Shown here in pieces: positions 32,002 through 40,325 of a DNA stretch of 42,029 nt. A program made the position numbers and the translations under genes. Source of the stretch: Marmoricola sp. (GTDB lineage: Bacteria > Actinomycetota > Actinomycetes > Propionibacteriales > Nocardioidaceae); NCBI GenBank assembly GCA_025964795.1, contig JAOPYC010000007.1, positions 1 to 42,029 of the forward strand, written 5' to 3'. The notes under the pieces were generated by a model. That model searched no databases. It was not told the origin of the DNA and saw nothing but the letters and a program-made list of their open reading frames with translations. Each line of letters starts with the position of its first letter. The first letter of the stretch is position 1.

Positions 32002-33090
32002 TCAGTGGTGAAGCGTCTCCGAAGGCGTCTCGGCGAACATGGCCCGGTAGCTGGACGCGAACCGGCCCTGGTGCACGAGACCCAGGCCCAGCGCAACTGC
32101 ACGAACAGTGGTCTCGGTCGGGCTCGCCTCGCGGAGCGCGGCCCGGGCACGACGCATGCGCACCAGGCGCAGGTAGGCCATGGGCGCCATGCCCAGCTCG
32201 CGTTTGAAGCCGGCCTGAAGAGCTCGCACGCTCAGATGGAGCTCGGCGGCCAGACCCACGACGGTCCACGGCTCGCCGGGCCTCTCCTCCATCAGGTCGA
32301 CAGCCCGTGTGATGAGCCCTCCCCGCGCCCCTCCGGAGGGTCCGATGGTCGCTTCGGTGTAGTTGTGCTGCTGGCCCAGGAGCAGTCCGTCGAGCACCAG
32401 ACCTTCGAGATGACGAGCAGCGACGTCACTCGTGCTCAAGCCAGAAGGCAGGTCCAGCTCCTGCGCCACCAGACCCAGCACCGTTCGGAGTCGCCCCGCG
32501 TCGCGATCCGGCGCGACGGCGAACTCGAAGCGCAACCGTGCGCGAAGCGAGCGGCCGAGCAGTCGTTCGAGCTCTGCTTCCAAGCCAGCCCGGGGAATCA
32601 TCAGGCACAGCTGTGCGCAGTCCGCCGACCACGTGATCTCCGCCGGCGCCTCCGGAGAGAAGACCAGGCTCTGGCCCGCGGCCGTGCCCACCACCTCGCT
32701 ACCCCCGCACCTGGATGCGGCCCGTCCACGGAGCGGCATGTTGACGTGGAAGTTCTGCGCCTCGTCGGTCACCTGCCTCAGGTGGCGACCGTAGGACAGT
32801 CTCCCGGCGGTGAGGCCACCGATGCACAGCCCGGCCAGGTCCATCTCCAGCGACGAGCCGGGAAGGTGAAGCCGATTCGGGAGGTAGTGCTCGGCGATGA
32901 TCCCCTCAGCCTGATCCGGGACCGTGGCCTGGACGCGGGTGTAGCTCCTACTGGTAGGACCACCCAGACCCCGAACCCCTCCCGCAGACCTCGCGGACAG
33001 CCCGCGGTCCCGCGATCTCGGGTCACTGACAACCACGTATTCCATCTCCACAGCGATCTCGGCGGCGCGTTGGCCGCGCAGCGCACCCAT
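32002..33090 (-). CDS. AraC family transcriptional regulator
   Basis: A regulator of up to 362 residues. The C-terminal ~100 residues contain the double helix-turn-helix of the AraC family (RAVDLMEERPGEPWTVVGLAAEL, HLSVRALQAGFKRELGMAPMAYLRLVRM, AVALGLGLVHQGRFASSYRAMFAETPSE). The N-terminal ~230 residues resemble the AraC-type binding domain found with MarR/FeaR-like activators (NFHVNMPLRGRA, LVFSPEAPAEITWSADC). Start choice is uncertain: ATG 33090 is the longest and ATG 33045 is also possible; neither has a good ribosome site. It is divergent from the PAS/HisKA gene 151 bp away, hence a possible regulator of it. Confidence 0.87.
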   Translation of the reverse strand: MGALRGQRAAEIAVEMEYVVVSDPRSRDRGLSARSAGGVRGLGGPTSRSYTRVQATVPDQAEGIIAEHYLPNRLHLPGSSLEMDLAGLCIGGLTAGRLSYGRHLRQVTDEAQNFHVNMPLRGRAASRCGGSEVVGTAAGQSLVFSPEAPAEITWSADCAQLCLMIPRAGLEAELERLLGRSLRARLRFEFAVAPDRDAGRLRTVLGLVAQELDLPSGLSTSDVAARHLEGLVLDGLLLGQQHNYTEATIGPSGGARGGLITRAVDLMEERPGEPWTVVGLAAELHLSVRALQAGFKRELGMAPMAYLRLVRMRRARAALREASPTETTVRAVALGLGLVHQGRFASSYRAMFAETPSETLHH

Positions 33091-33241
33091 GTATCCACAG
33101 CGCGCGGCTCAGTGGCCGCGTCCATCTGCTCTCTCGACCCGACGTTCATGCTGGTCTCGTGATCCAGAATACGGTCCGAACCGGCCTCAACGCACATCGC
33201 TGCTCCACCCCCAGGCACACACGTCGACAACGGGACCCCGC

Positions 33242-33943
33242 ATGACGCCGAGCGGGAAGAAGATCTCTGGCCCGATCCCGCCCGTCGACCCGGCGGCGCT
33301 CCAAGCACTCGTGTGTCGCGCAGGGCTGGCCGTCGCGATCCTCGACAGCGATGGGCGACTGGCGATGTTGAGTCCGGGACTTGAGCGTCTGCTGCATCGG
33401 CAGTTCGAAGAGGTGGAGGCCGCGTCGTTGGCGAACATGTTCCACCTCTACACCGAGGGTGGCGCGCGCCTCCTGCAGCCCCACGAGGTGCCCATCGTGC
33501 GGGCCTTGCGCGGAGAGCTCATCGAGGACGCCACCGTCACGGTCAAGGCGCCCGGGCAGCCCGTCCGCCACCTACGCGTCAACGCCACCCCCATGCAGGG
33601 GCCCCAGGGTGAGCCCCAAGGCGCCTGGGCCGTGATGACCGACGTCACCAGCCTGGTCGCCGCTGCGCGTGGCGAGCTGAACCGATCGCTGGCCGAGACC
33701 GTCAACCACAACCTCCGTACCCCGCTCACCACGATGCTCGGGCACGCCGAGCTGCTGCTCGAACAAGCAGCCGAGCTGCCCCCAGGAGCCAGTCGTTCGG
33801 TAGAAGCGGTATGGCGGGCCAGCCAACGCCTGAACGACGTGGTGACCTGGATCTCGGAATGGATCGACCTGGCCTACACCCCCGAGGTCGAAGGCAAGGG
33901 AACCGACCTCGCTGACTACCTCGCTCGAAGTCAGCGCCCCTGA
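33242..33943 (+). CDS. PAS domain plus HisKA-like protein lacking an ATPase domain
   Basis: A 233-residue protein. Residues ~18-60 and 60-145 look like a PAS sensor fold (VCRAGLAVAILDSDGRLAMLS, LLHRQFEEVEAAS, VTVKAPGQPVRHLRVNATP, GAWAVMTDVTS). Residues ~150-205 match a histidine-kinase dimerisation helix with the phosphorylatable His in VNHNLRTPLTTMLGHAELLL. The frame then ends at an ordinary stop, with none of the N, G1, F or G2 ATPase boxes. No continuation is visible in other frames. It may be phosphorylated by another kinase or act as a sensor scaffold. It is divergent from the AraC gene. Confidence 0.8.
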   Translation: MTPSGKKISGPIPPVDPAALQALVCRAGLAVAILDSDGRLAMLSPGLERLLHRQFEEVEAASLANMFHLYTEGGARLLQPHEVPIVRALRGELIEDATVTVKAPGQPVRHLRVNATPMQGPQGEPQGAWAVMTDVTSLVAAARGELNRSLAETVNHNLRTPLTTMLGHAELLLEQAAELPPGASRSVEAVWRASQRLNDVVTWISEWIDLAYTPEVEGKGTDLADYLARSQRP

Positions 33944-34009
33944 CCGTCCCGAGGCGCCCGGCCTGGGCCGACCCGGCGAGTAGCGGAAACGCTGTCGGTC
34001 CAGTCGGGC

Positions 34010-34033
34010 GTTTGGCAGCCGGAGCGTCGGGTA
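34010..34033 (+). promoter_or_regulatory. SigB/SigF-type promoter of the DUF1345-like gene
   Basis: GTTT (34010-34013), exactly 15 bases, then GGGTA (34029-34033) continuing CC. The downstream start ATG 34066 leaves a leader of roughly 25 bases. Same spacing and downstream CC as at 4485 and 27759. Confidence 0.7.
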
Positions 34034-34065
34034 CCGAACCCGACACCGTTCGTTGGGACCAGGCC

Positions 34066-34734
34066 ATGACGACGCTTGCAGCCACTTCTGACCGTCCCCA
34101 TGGTCGCGTGCTCTCGGCTCGCCGAGCGCTGATCAGCTTGTCAGCCGGTCTCGCCGTGGGCGTCCTCGTCGCAGTTCTCTCGACGCCGAAACTGCTACCT
34201 CTGGTGACGTGGACCGTGACCGTCGCCGTCTTCCTCACCTGGGTGTGGTCGATGAGCTGGCCGCAGGGTTCCGAAGGAACCAAGCGACTGGCGGAGCAGG
34301 AGAGCTCCATCAGGTCCACCGACGTGTGGTTGATAGCGGCGGCCGTCGCGAGCCTGGCCGCCGTGGTGGTGGCCCTGGTGCAGTCCAGCAACCGGCGAGA
34401 CGGCACGGCCGTGGCCTCCGTTCTCCTCAGCGTTCTCGGCGTCGTGCTGTCATGGGCCTTGGTCAACACCGTCTATGCGTTCAAGTACGCGCGGCTCTAC
34501 TACTTCGACGAGCCGGACGCCGGTGGCATCGACTTCAAGCAGAAGGCACCTCCGACCTACAGCGACTTCGCCTACCTGGCGTTCACCGTCGGCATGACCT
34601 TCGCCGTGTCCGAGACAGAGCCGACCGCTAACCACATCCGCAAGGTCGCGCTCTGTCACAGTCTGCTCTCCTATGCCTTCGGCACCGGCGTTCTGGCCGT
34701 CGCCATCAACCTGGTGACGAATCTCGGCCAGTGA
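34066..34734 (+). CDS. DUF1345-like membrane protein
   Basis: A 222-residue integral membrane protein with about five hydrophobic segments. Landmarks of the DUF1345 family are the first pair of helices (LISLSAGLAVGVLVAVL, VTVAVFLTWVWSMSW), the loop ending LAEQESSIRSTD, SWALVNTVYAFKYARLYY, and YSDFAYLAFTVGMTFAVSETEP. HSLLSYAFGTGVLAVAINLVTNL follows. The function of the family is unknown. A SigB/SigF-type promoter lies 33 bp upstream, marking it as a likely stress gene. No ribosome site is obvious before ATG 34066. Confidence 0.85.
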   Translation: MTTLAATSDRPHGRVLSARRALISLSAGLAVGVLVAVLSTPKLLPLVTWTVTVAVFLTWVWSMSWPQGSEGTKRLAEQESSIRSTDVWLIAAAVASLAAVVVALVQSSNRRDGTAVASVLLSVLGVVLSWALVNTVYAFKYARLYYFDEPDAGGIDFKQKAPPTYSDFAYLAFTVGMTFAVSETEPTANHIRKVALCHSLLSYAFGTGVLAVAINLVTNLGQ

Positions 34735-34903
34735 CTCCCCCGCCCGGGAAGCCAACGCCTGCCTCATCTCCGACGGGAATGCTCCCGGCTCGAGCGGGTA
34801 CCGCGGTGTGTCCTTCAGTCGTGCAGGGGCCTCGATGATCGCGAGCTCGCGATCTCCTCCGGACCTCCTACGCCTCTGATGCCGTCGTGGGGAGGGAGTC
34901 CCG

Positions 34904-35905
34904 ATGAGGGACGATGCGCCAATCGCCGAGATGATGGAGATCGCTGTGTCCACCGCCTCGCTGCGCGAACGAGCGCAGGGGCTCGTGCAGGAGCTGGACC
35001 GTTGGGTGCCGGTGGACGCCGCCTGGTTGGCGCTGACAGATCCCGGGTCGACCGCCTACGCGAGGGTGGCCAGCACGGGGCTGGACCCCTCCACCCTCGA
35101 CTACCTGGACCGTCCGGCAGTGGCACTCGAGATCGAGTTGGCCGGACTCAACCGCAATCAGCAGCCGGTCAGCATGACCGAGCTCCCGGTCACGGTGGAG
35201 GAGCTTGCTACCTGGGCGGAGTGCCTCATTCCGGCGGGCTTCCGGGACGCACTCGCTGTGCCGCTCTTCGAGCGCAGCGGGCTCCAGGTTGGGATCCTGA
35301 GCCTGTTGTCCTCGGATCGCGAGCCGCCTCCGCGTGCTGTGCGCGACCGCCTCGGGCAGCTGTCGCCGCTGATGGCGGAGGCCCTGTCCCCGACGCGCTC
35401 GCTGCTGGCAACCGCCCGACTGGTGCAGGGCGCCACGGCGGGCATCGTCCTGCTCCAGGACGACCAGACCCGACGCCTCCCCGGGCTGGAGAACCACGCG
35501 CTCCTGACGGCGGACTCCCCGGTCGTGGCGATAGCGCGCGCCACGTTGCTCACGGGACAGGTCTACCGGTCGTTCATGTGGCCCACGCCAGACCGTCGGC
35601 GAGCTACCGGCCACGCACGCCTGACCGTGCTGGCCGCGACCGAGCTGCCTCCCTTCGTGCTGGGCGCGGTGCTGGTGACACCCGACGCCGGCGTCCGAGG
35701 CCTCACCCCTCGCGAGCTGGAGGTGCTCGGCCTGTTGGTGGAGGGTTGCTCGAACCAACAGATCGCCAGGCGCCTGTCCGTCGCTCCACGCACGGTGGCC
35801 GCGCACGTCGAGCACCTGTTGGAGAAGCTCAGGACCCCGACCAGGACCCTGGCCGCGGTCCGTGCCGAGCGTGAGGGGTGCTACGTGCCTCCGCCACCCG
35901 CTTGA
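34904..35905 (+). CDS. GAF-like/LuxR family transcriptional regulator
   Basis: A 333-residue regulator. Residues ~15-170 look like a GAF-type sensor (RAQGLVQELDRWVPVDAAWLAL, GFRDALAVPLFERSGLQVGILSLLSS). A middle region follows (GATAGIVLLQDDQTRRLPG, HARLTVLAATELPPFVLGAVL). The C-terminal ~65 residues are a complete LuxR helix-turn-helix: LTPRELEVLGLLVEGCSNQQ, IARRLSVAPRTVAAHVEHLLEKL. Ribosome site GGAGGGAG lies six bases before ATG 34904. A GGGTACC at 34796 with GAAT 15 bases upstream is a weak stress-promoter candidate. It converges with a paralogue 10 bp away. Confidence 0.88.
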   Translation: MRDDAPIAEMMEIAVSTASLRERAQGLVQELDRWVPVDAAWLALTDPGSTAYARVASTGLDPSTLDYLDRPAVALEIELAGLNRNQQPVSMTELPVTVEELATWAECLIPAGFRDALAVPLFERSGLQVGILSLLSSDREPPPRAVRDRLGQLSPLMAEALSPTRSLLATARLVQGATAGIVLLQDDQTRRLPGLENHALLTADSPVVAIARATLLTGQVYRSFMWPTPDRRRATGHARLTVLAATELPPFVLGAVLVTPDAGVRGLTPRELEVLGLLVEGCSNQQIARRLSVAPRTVAAHVEHLLEKLRTPTRTLAAVRAEREGCYVPPPPA

Positions 35906-35915
35906 TCGCGGGGCC

Positions 35916-36905
35916 TCACCGCCACAGCGCCGGTGGGACGTAGAGCCCCTCGCGAGCCGCGTGCTGGACGAGCGCTCCCGTCGTCGTCAGCCCGAGATGA
36001 CGAGCCAGCTCCTGCGCACGGCGTGCGGGGTCGGAGAGCCTCAGCACGGCCTGGGCTCGTTCGTCGTCCCAGCCCTCGACCAGTGCGCCGAGCAGCCGCA
36101 GGTCGGAGTGCCCCAGGTGGGCAGCATGCGCGGCCGATCGGACCAGCACCAGCGAGTGCAGGTGATCGGCGCTGTCGTCGCGGCAGTCCAGCACGCTGAC
36201 CCGCACGACCCCTCCTCCCCACGGGCTGAGGAACGTGGACATGACTCCCGGCGCGACCGCGTGCCGGCGCGCCTCGGCGAGAGTGGCAGAACCCTCGAGC
36301 AGCAGTGGATGACTGGGCATGCCGGGAACGGGCACGCAGCGGCCCGCCCGGGTGAGCGCGACGCCACCCAGAGCATCACCGGTGAGATGAGCCATCGCAC
36401 CGAACGAGGGCAGCCGGTCCATGGCCCGGGCGATGATCGGGCGGAGGCCGGCCAGGAGCGCGCTGTACGACGCGATCCCAGGCCTCGAGTCACAGGTCAG
36501 CAGGCTCAAGAAGCCGAGATGACGCCCATCGTCGGTGTAGAGGGCCATCGCCACGCCGTCGTTGAAGCCGGCGGGCAGGAGGTACTCGCCCCAGGCGCGC
36601 GTCTCGGCCAGGTCTACCGGAAGGGCGGAGGCGGGCACTGGCGGCTGGAACCGGTTCAGCCCCAGGGCCTCGACCTCGTCGTCGGCCTCCGGGAGCGCGA
36701 AGTAGCGCGCCAAGGACTCGATGTCACCGTCTGAGCCCACCCGGTGGTGGGTGCGTGTCTCCGGATCGCGCAGCCCGATCCACGCAGCGGCGTACGGCAC
36801 CACGCCGCGCAGCGACTCCAGCAACGCGTCGGCCCTGTGCTCGACGCTCCCGGCCACCGCCGCTGTATGCGCCATCTCCGCACGAAGAGATGCCGTTGCA
36901 CTCAT
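35916..36905 (-). CDS. Paralogue of the GAF/LuxR regulator with degenerate helix-turn-helix
   Basis: A 329-residue protein aligned along its length with the convergent LuxR-type neighbour (VVPYAAAWIGLRDPETRTHH, ALGLNRFQPPVPASALPV, LLPAGFNDGVAMALYTDDGRH, and the shared ending REGLYVPP). The C-terminal region (LGHSDLRLLGALVEGWDDER, AQAVLRLSDPARRAQELARHLGLTTTGALVQH) keeps the length but lacks the LTPREL and SNQQIA signatures, so DNA binding may be changed or lost. ATG 36905 is supported by the alignment with the neighbour; GTG 36935 would overlap the upstream dehydrogenase. It lies at the end of the dehydrogenase/DJ-1 operon. Confidence 0.78.
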   Translation of the reverse strand: MSATASLRAEMAHTAAVAGSVEHRADALLESLRGVVPYAAAWIGLRDPETRTHHRVGSDGDIESLARYFALPEADDEVEALGLNRFQPPVPASALPVDLAETRAWGEYLLPAGFNDGVAMALYTDDGRHLGFLSLLTCDSRPGIASYSALLAGLRPIIARAMDRLPSFGAMAHLTGDALGGVALTRAGRCVPVPGMPSHPLLLEGSATLAEARRHAVAPGVMSTFLSPWGGGVVRVSVLDCRDDSADHLHSLVLVRSAAHAAHLGHSDLRLLGALVEGWDDERAQAVLRLSDPARRAQELARHLGLTTTGALVQHAAREGLYVPPALWR

Positions 36906-36927
36906 GGCGGCGTGAGCGGGCGAGCCC

Positions 36928-38103
36928 TCAGGCACCCGGGCGGAACACGGCGCGGACGCATCCGTCCTCCTTGTCCTTGAACATGCGGTAGCCCTCGGGT
37001 CCGTCCTCGTTCGACATCACGTGCGTGGCCAGGTGCTCGGTCTGCAGCTCCCCCCGACTCATGTGCTCGAGGATCTCCGGGATGTAGCGGTGCCCGTGCT
37101 GCTGGGCGCCGCGCAGGGTGAGAGCCTTGTTCATGACGGCACCCAGCGGGAACTTGTCCACGAGTCCGGCGAAGACGCCGAGCGTGAACACCGTCCCACC
37201 CTTGCGGCAGGCGTAGATCGCCTCGCGCACGGCAGCGGGTCGATCGGTCTGCAACCGCATCTGCTGCTTGATCTGGTCGTAGAGGTACTGCGGACCAGGG
37301 CTGTGCGCCCCCATGCCCACCGCCTCGATGCAGACGTCCGGCCCCCGCCCACCAGTCATCTCGCGCAGCTCGGCAAGGACGTCGACCTCCTCGTAGTCCA
37401 GGGTCTCCGCGCCGATGTGGGTGCGGACCTGCTCGAGCCGGTTGTCGTACCGATCGATGACCACGACCGCCTCGACCCCCATCAGCATGGCGGCGCGGGC
37501 AGCCATCTGGCCCACCCCGCCGGCACCCCACACCGCGACGATGTCGCCCGGCTCGACCTCGGCCTGGTGAGCCCCCTGTCCAACCGGTGAGAGCCGCGTC
37601 GGAGGCGAACAGGGCGCGCTCGTCGGAGACGTCACCGGGGATGGCGAAGGCCCCCTGGTCGGCGTACGGCACCCGGATGTAGCGGGCGTGGCTGCCCGCC
37701 CATCCGCCCAGCGCGTGCGAGTAGCCGTAGCAGCCCCCGATCGACTGACCCCACAACGCCTCGGTGATCCCCGGGTTGGGGTTGCCGTTGGCGCACAACG
37801 ACCACAGTCCGTGTCGGCAGTACCAGCAGTGACCACAGCTGGTGAACGAGACCACGACCACGCGGTCGCCCACCGGTGCTTCGCCACCCCCGGGCCCACG
37901 TCGGCCACGGTGCCCATGAACTCGTGCCCGAGCACGTCACCTGCGCGCATGGCCGGGATGCAGCCGCCGACCAGGTGCAGGTCCGAGCCGCAGGTCGCAC
38001 TCAGCCCCACCTCGAGGATGAGGTCGTGATCGTTGAGGATCTTCGGCTCCGGGACGTCCTCGACACCGATCTCGTTCACCCCGCGCCACGTCACCGCTCT
38101 CAT
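36928..38103 (-). pseudogene. Zinc-dependent alcohol dehydrogenase with two compensating frameshifts
   Basis: The N- and C-terminal parts read as a normal FdhA-like dehydrogenase (MRAVTWRGVNEIGVEDVPEP, CGSDLHLVGG, GHEFMGTVADVGPGV; later AVWGAGGVGQMAARAAML). Between about 37875 and 37578 the protein reads only in another frame (VGDRVVVVSFTSCGHCWYCR, HGLWSLCANG, then YGYSHALGGWAGSHARYIRV). One base is missing near 37875 (CGGTGGG should read CGGGTGGG) and one is extra near 37578 (a G5 run where G4 gives TGWTGAHQAEVEPGD). The net frame is kept, and the intact product would be 391 residues. It may be sequencing error or a real lesion removing the structural zinc loop. ATG 38103 has GGGAGG upstream and overlaps the upstream stop. 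Confidence 0.78.
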
Positions 38104-38588
38104 CGCACACCTCCCTTGGGAGCCGCCTTGGTCCATGCCTCCAGGAGGGCTCCTCCGGGGGACGCGGTCCGCTTGCCGTGCGGTGCCGGGTCCACCGCCA
38201 GGACCTCGCCCACCTCGATGATCTGCTTGGCCTCGCGGAGTGCCGAGCGAAGGTCGGACTGCGCGTCCTTCCCGCTCAGTCGGGTCGGGGCGCCTTCCCT
38301 CGGCGCTCGCCCACGCGGCCGGGCCGACAGCTCGGTGCCCTTGCCGTCGGCGGCCGCGCGGACGCGGACCTCGATGTCGTCACCGAACTCCGCCAGCGGA
38401 GCCGGCAGGTCCGCGGCGTCGATCTCGGACGCCTCGCGGAACACGGTCACCACCAGCCACCCGGACGTCGGCTCGCCCGCGTAGGCAGGCTGCGAGGCGG
38501 ACGGCGCCATGGCCGATCGCACCTGGCGGACCACCGACCCTCCGGCGCGGGCGGCCCGAGAAGCCACGTGGCCCACCGTCGAGGTCAT
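38100..38588 (-). CDS. Small uncharacterised protein of the dehydrogenase/DJ-1 operon
   Basis: A 162-residue soluble protein with no named family that I can assign. The middle part (SGWLVVTVFREASEIDAADL, PAPLAEFGDDIEVRVRAAADGKGTELSARPRG) has the beta-strand pattern of a small alpha/beta fold, perhaps START/SRPBCC-like, and the C-terminal half is helical (KDAQSDLRSALREAKQIIEVGE). It overlaps the DJ-1 gene upstream and the dehydrogenase downstream by 4 bp each, so it is made together with them. The tight coupling suggests a partner role for the dehydrogenase. Confidence 0.7.
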   Translation of the reverse strand: MTSTVGHVASRAARAGGSVVRQVRSAMAPSASQPAYAGEPTSGWLVVTVFREASEIDAADLPAPLAEFGDDIEVRVRAAADGKGTELSARPRGRAPREGAPTRLSGKDAQSDLRSALREAKQIIEVGEVLAVDPAPHGKRTASPGGALLEAWTKAAPKGGVR

Positions 38589-39163
38589 GATCCACCGCCA
38601 CCCACGCCTGCGGACTGCGAGGCGTCGGCGAACTCCTGCACGATGCGCTCGCAGAAGGCGGGCAGGTCATCCGGTGAGCGGCTCGTCGTGATGTCCCCGT
38701 CGGTGACGACCTGCTCGTCGACCACCTCGGCACCGGCGTTTCGCAAGTCCGTCCGCACGCTGGGCCACGAGGTCAGGCGACGACCACGCGCGACGTCCGC
38801 CTCGACGAAGCTCCACGGTCCGTGACAGATCGAGGCCACCGGCTTCCCCGACTCGACGAACTGCCGGACGAACTGCACCGCTGAGGGCTCCATCCGCAGC
38901 TTGTCCGGGTTCACCGTCCCTCCCGGCAGCAGCAGTGCGTCGTAGTCGTCGTCCGTGACGGCGTCGACCAGGCGGTCGACCGCGAAGGTGCCGGCGTCCT
39001 CCAGGTCGTGGTCGCGCGCCTGGATCTCGCCGCGGGCGAGGGAGACCACCTCGGTGCGCGCCCCGGCCTCCGTCAGCGCCTGTCGTGGTCGCTCCAGCTC
39101 GACCCGCTCCACTCCGTCGGCAGCCAGGATGGCGACCCGGCGTCCGTCCAGCTCTCCCGACAT
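38585..39163 (-). CDS. DJ-1/PfpI family protein (type 1 glutamine amidotransferase fold)
   Basis: A 192-residue protein of the DJ-1/PfpI superfamily, whose members include proteases, glyoxalases and chaperones. RRVAILAADGVERVELERPRQAL is the N-terminal strand and helix carrying the conserved Glu. YDALLLPGGTVNPDKLR precedes the nucleophile elbow ASICHGPW with the active Cys. LTSWPSVRTDLRNAGAEVVD and SRSPDDLPAFCERIVQEF complete the YhbO/PfpI-like fold. ATG 39163 lies just after the upstream dehydrogenase stop; GTG 39172 would overlap it. In this operon with two aldehyde/alcohol dehydrogenases, a role in carbonyl-stress repair is plausible. Confidence 0.88.
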   Translation of the reverse strand: MSGELDGRRVAILAADGVERVELERPRQALTEAGARTEVVSLARGEIQARDHDLEDAGTFAVDRLVDAVTDDDYDALLLPGGTVNPDKLRMEPSAVQFVRQFVESGKPVASICHGPWSFVEADVARGRRLTSWPSVRTDLRNAGAEVVDEQVVTDGDITTSRSPDDLPAFCERIVQEFADASQSAGVGGGGS

Positions 39164-39164
39164 C

Positions 39165-40325
39165 TCAGGCACCTGCCTGTGCCATCGCAGGGTGGAGGAC
39201 GACCTTCGTCCAGCCGTCGTCGCGCTTGTCGAAGTGCTCGTAGGCCTCCGGCGCCCGGTCGAGGGGCAGCTCGTGGCTCACGATGAACGACGGCTCGGCC
39301 TTGCCTCCGGCGACCAGGTCGCGGAGCTGCCGGTTGTACTTCTTCACCGGCGCCTGACCACTGCCGATGTGCTGGCCCTTGAACCAGAACATGCCGTAGT
39401 CGAAGGCGAGCTTGCCCTGCTTCGCCAGCTCGTCCTTGCCTCCGGGATCCTCGGGCACGAAGACGCCGACGTTGCCGATCTTCCCGGTGAACCGGACCGA
39501 GGCCACGAGCCGGTTCATCGTCAGGTTCGGCTGCTCCTCCCCACTGGGCTCGTGCGCCTGGTAACCGACGCACTCGCAGCCGTTGTCCGCACCCAGGCCC
39601 ATCGTCTCGTCCAGGACCGCCTGCACCGGATCGACCTTCGAGTCGTCGATCGCGATCGCGCCGATCGACTCGGCCAGTCGCAACCGGTCGGGGTGCCGGT
39701 CGACCACCATGACCTTGCCGGCGCCGCGGATGGTCGCCGACAGGGCCGCCATCAGCCCGACCGGACCGGCGCCGTAGATGACCGTCTGGTCGCCCGGCTG
39801 CACACCGGCGAGCTCAGTGGCGTGATAGCCCGTCGGGAAGATGTCGGCGAGCATCACGTAGTCGGTCTGGCGCTCCTCGGCGTCCTCGCCCAGCCGCAGG
39901 CAGTTGAAGTCACCCCAGGGCACCCGGAGGAGCTCGGCCTGGCCACCGCCGTACGGGCCCATGTCGGCGAAGCCGTACGCCGCACCGGCCATGCTGGGCT
40001 CGGGCTGGGCGGTCAGGCAGTAGTTCGTGAGCTGGCGCTCGCAGTTCTTGCAGTGCCCGCACGCGATGTTGAACGGCAGGACGACCCAGTCGCCCACCTG
40101 CACCTTGTCGACCCCAGCGCCCACCTCGACGACCTGACCGAGGTTCTCGTGCCCGAACCACCGACCGGTCTCGAAGTCGGTGCGGCCCTCGTACATGTGC
40201 AGGTCCGAGCCACAGATGTTCGCCGAGGTGATCCTCACCAAGACGTCGGTAGCTCGCTCGATCCGCGCGTCCGGCACGTCCTTGACACTGACCTGCCCCG
40301 GGCCTTCGTACACCACTGCCTTCAT
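39165..40325 (-). CDS. Glutathione-independent formaldehyde dehydrogenase-like zinc dehydrogenase
   Basis: A 386-residue medium-chain dehydrogenase that starts MKAVVYEGPGQVSVKDVPDA. Catalytic zinc residues lie in CGSDLHMYEGRTD and FGHENLGQV; the structural-zinc loop is CGHCKNCERQLTNYC. The coenzyme turn is TVIYGAGPVGLMAALSA and the substrate-domain insert is ECVGYQAHEPSGEEQPN, as in Pseudomonas-type formaldehyde dehydrogenase. ATG 40325 has GAGGAGG upstream. It is the first gene of an operon continuing through DJ-1, the small unknown gene, the interrupted dehydrogenase and the LuxR-like paralogue. A GGGTGT on this strand near 40377 is a very weak stress-promoter candidate. Confidence 0.9.
   Translation of the reverse strand: MKAVVYEGPGQVSVKDVPDARIERATDVLVRITSANICGSDLHMYEGRTDFETGRWFGHENLGQVVEVGAGVDKVQVGDWVVLPFNIACGHCKNCERQLTNYCLTAQPEPSMAGAAYGFADMGPYGGGQAELLRVPWGDFNCLRLGEDAEERQTDYVMLADIFPTGYHATELAGVQPGDQTVIYGAGPVGLMAALSATIRGAGKVMVVDRHPDRLRLAESIGAIAIDDSKVDPVQAVLDETMGLGADNGCECVGYQAHEPSGEEQPNLTMNRLVASVRFTGKIGNVGVFVPEDPGGKDELAKQGKLAFDYGMFWFKGQHIGSGQAPVKKYNRQLRDLVAGGKAEPSFIVSHELPLDRAPEAYEHFDKRDDGWTKVVLHPAMAQAGA

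Noticed and set aside
36928..38136. Sec-type readthrough or programmed frameshift as explanation for the interrupted dehydrogenase
   Set aside because: No TGA is involved and both indels fall in G runs; error or simple lesion is more economical.
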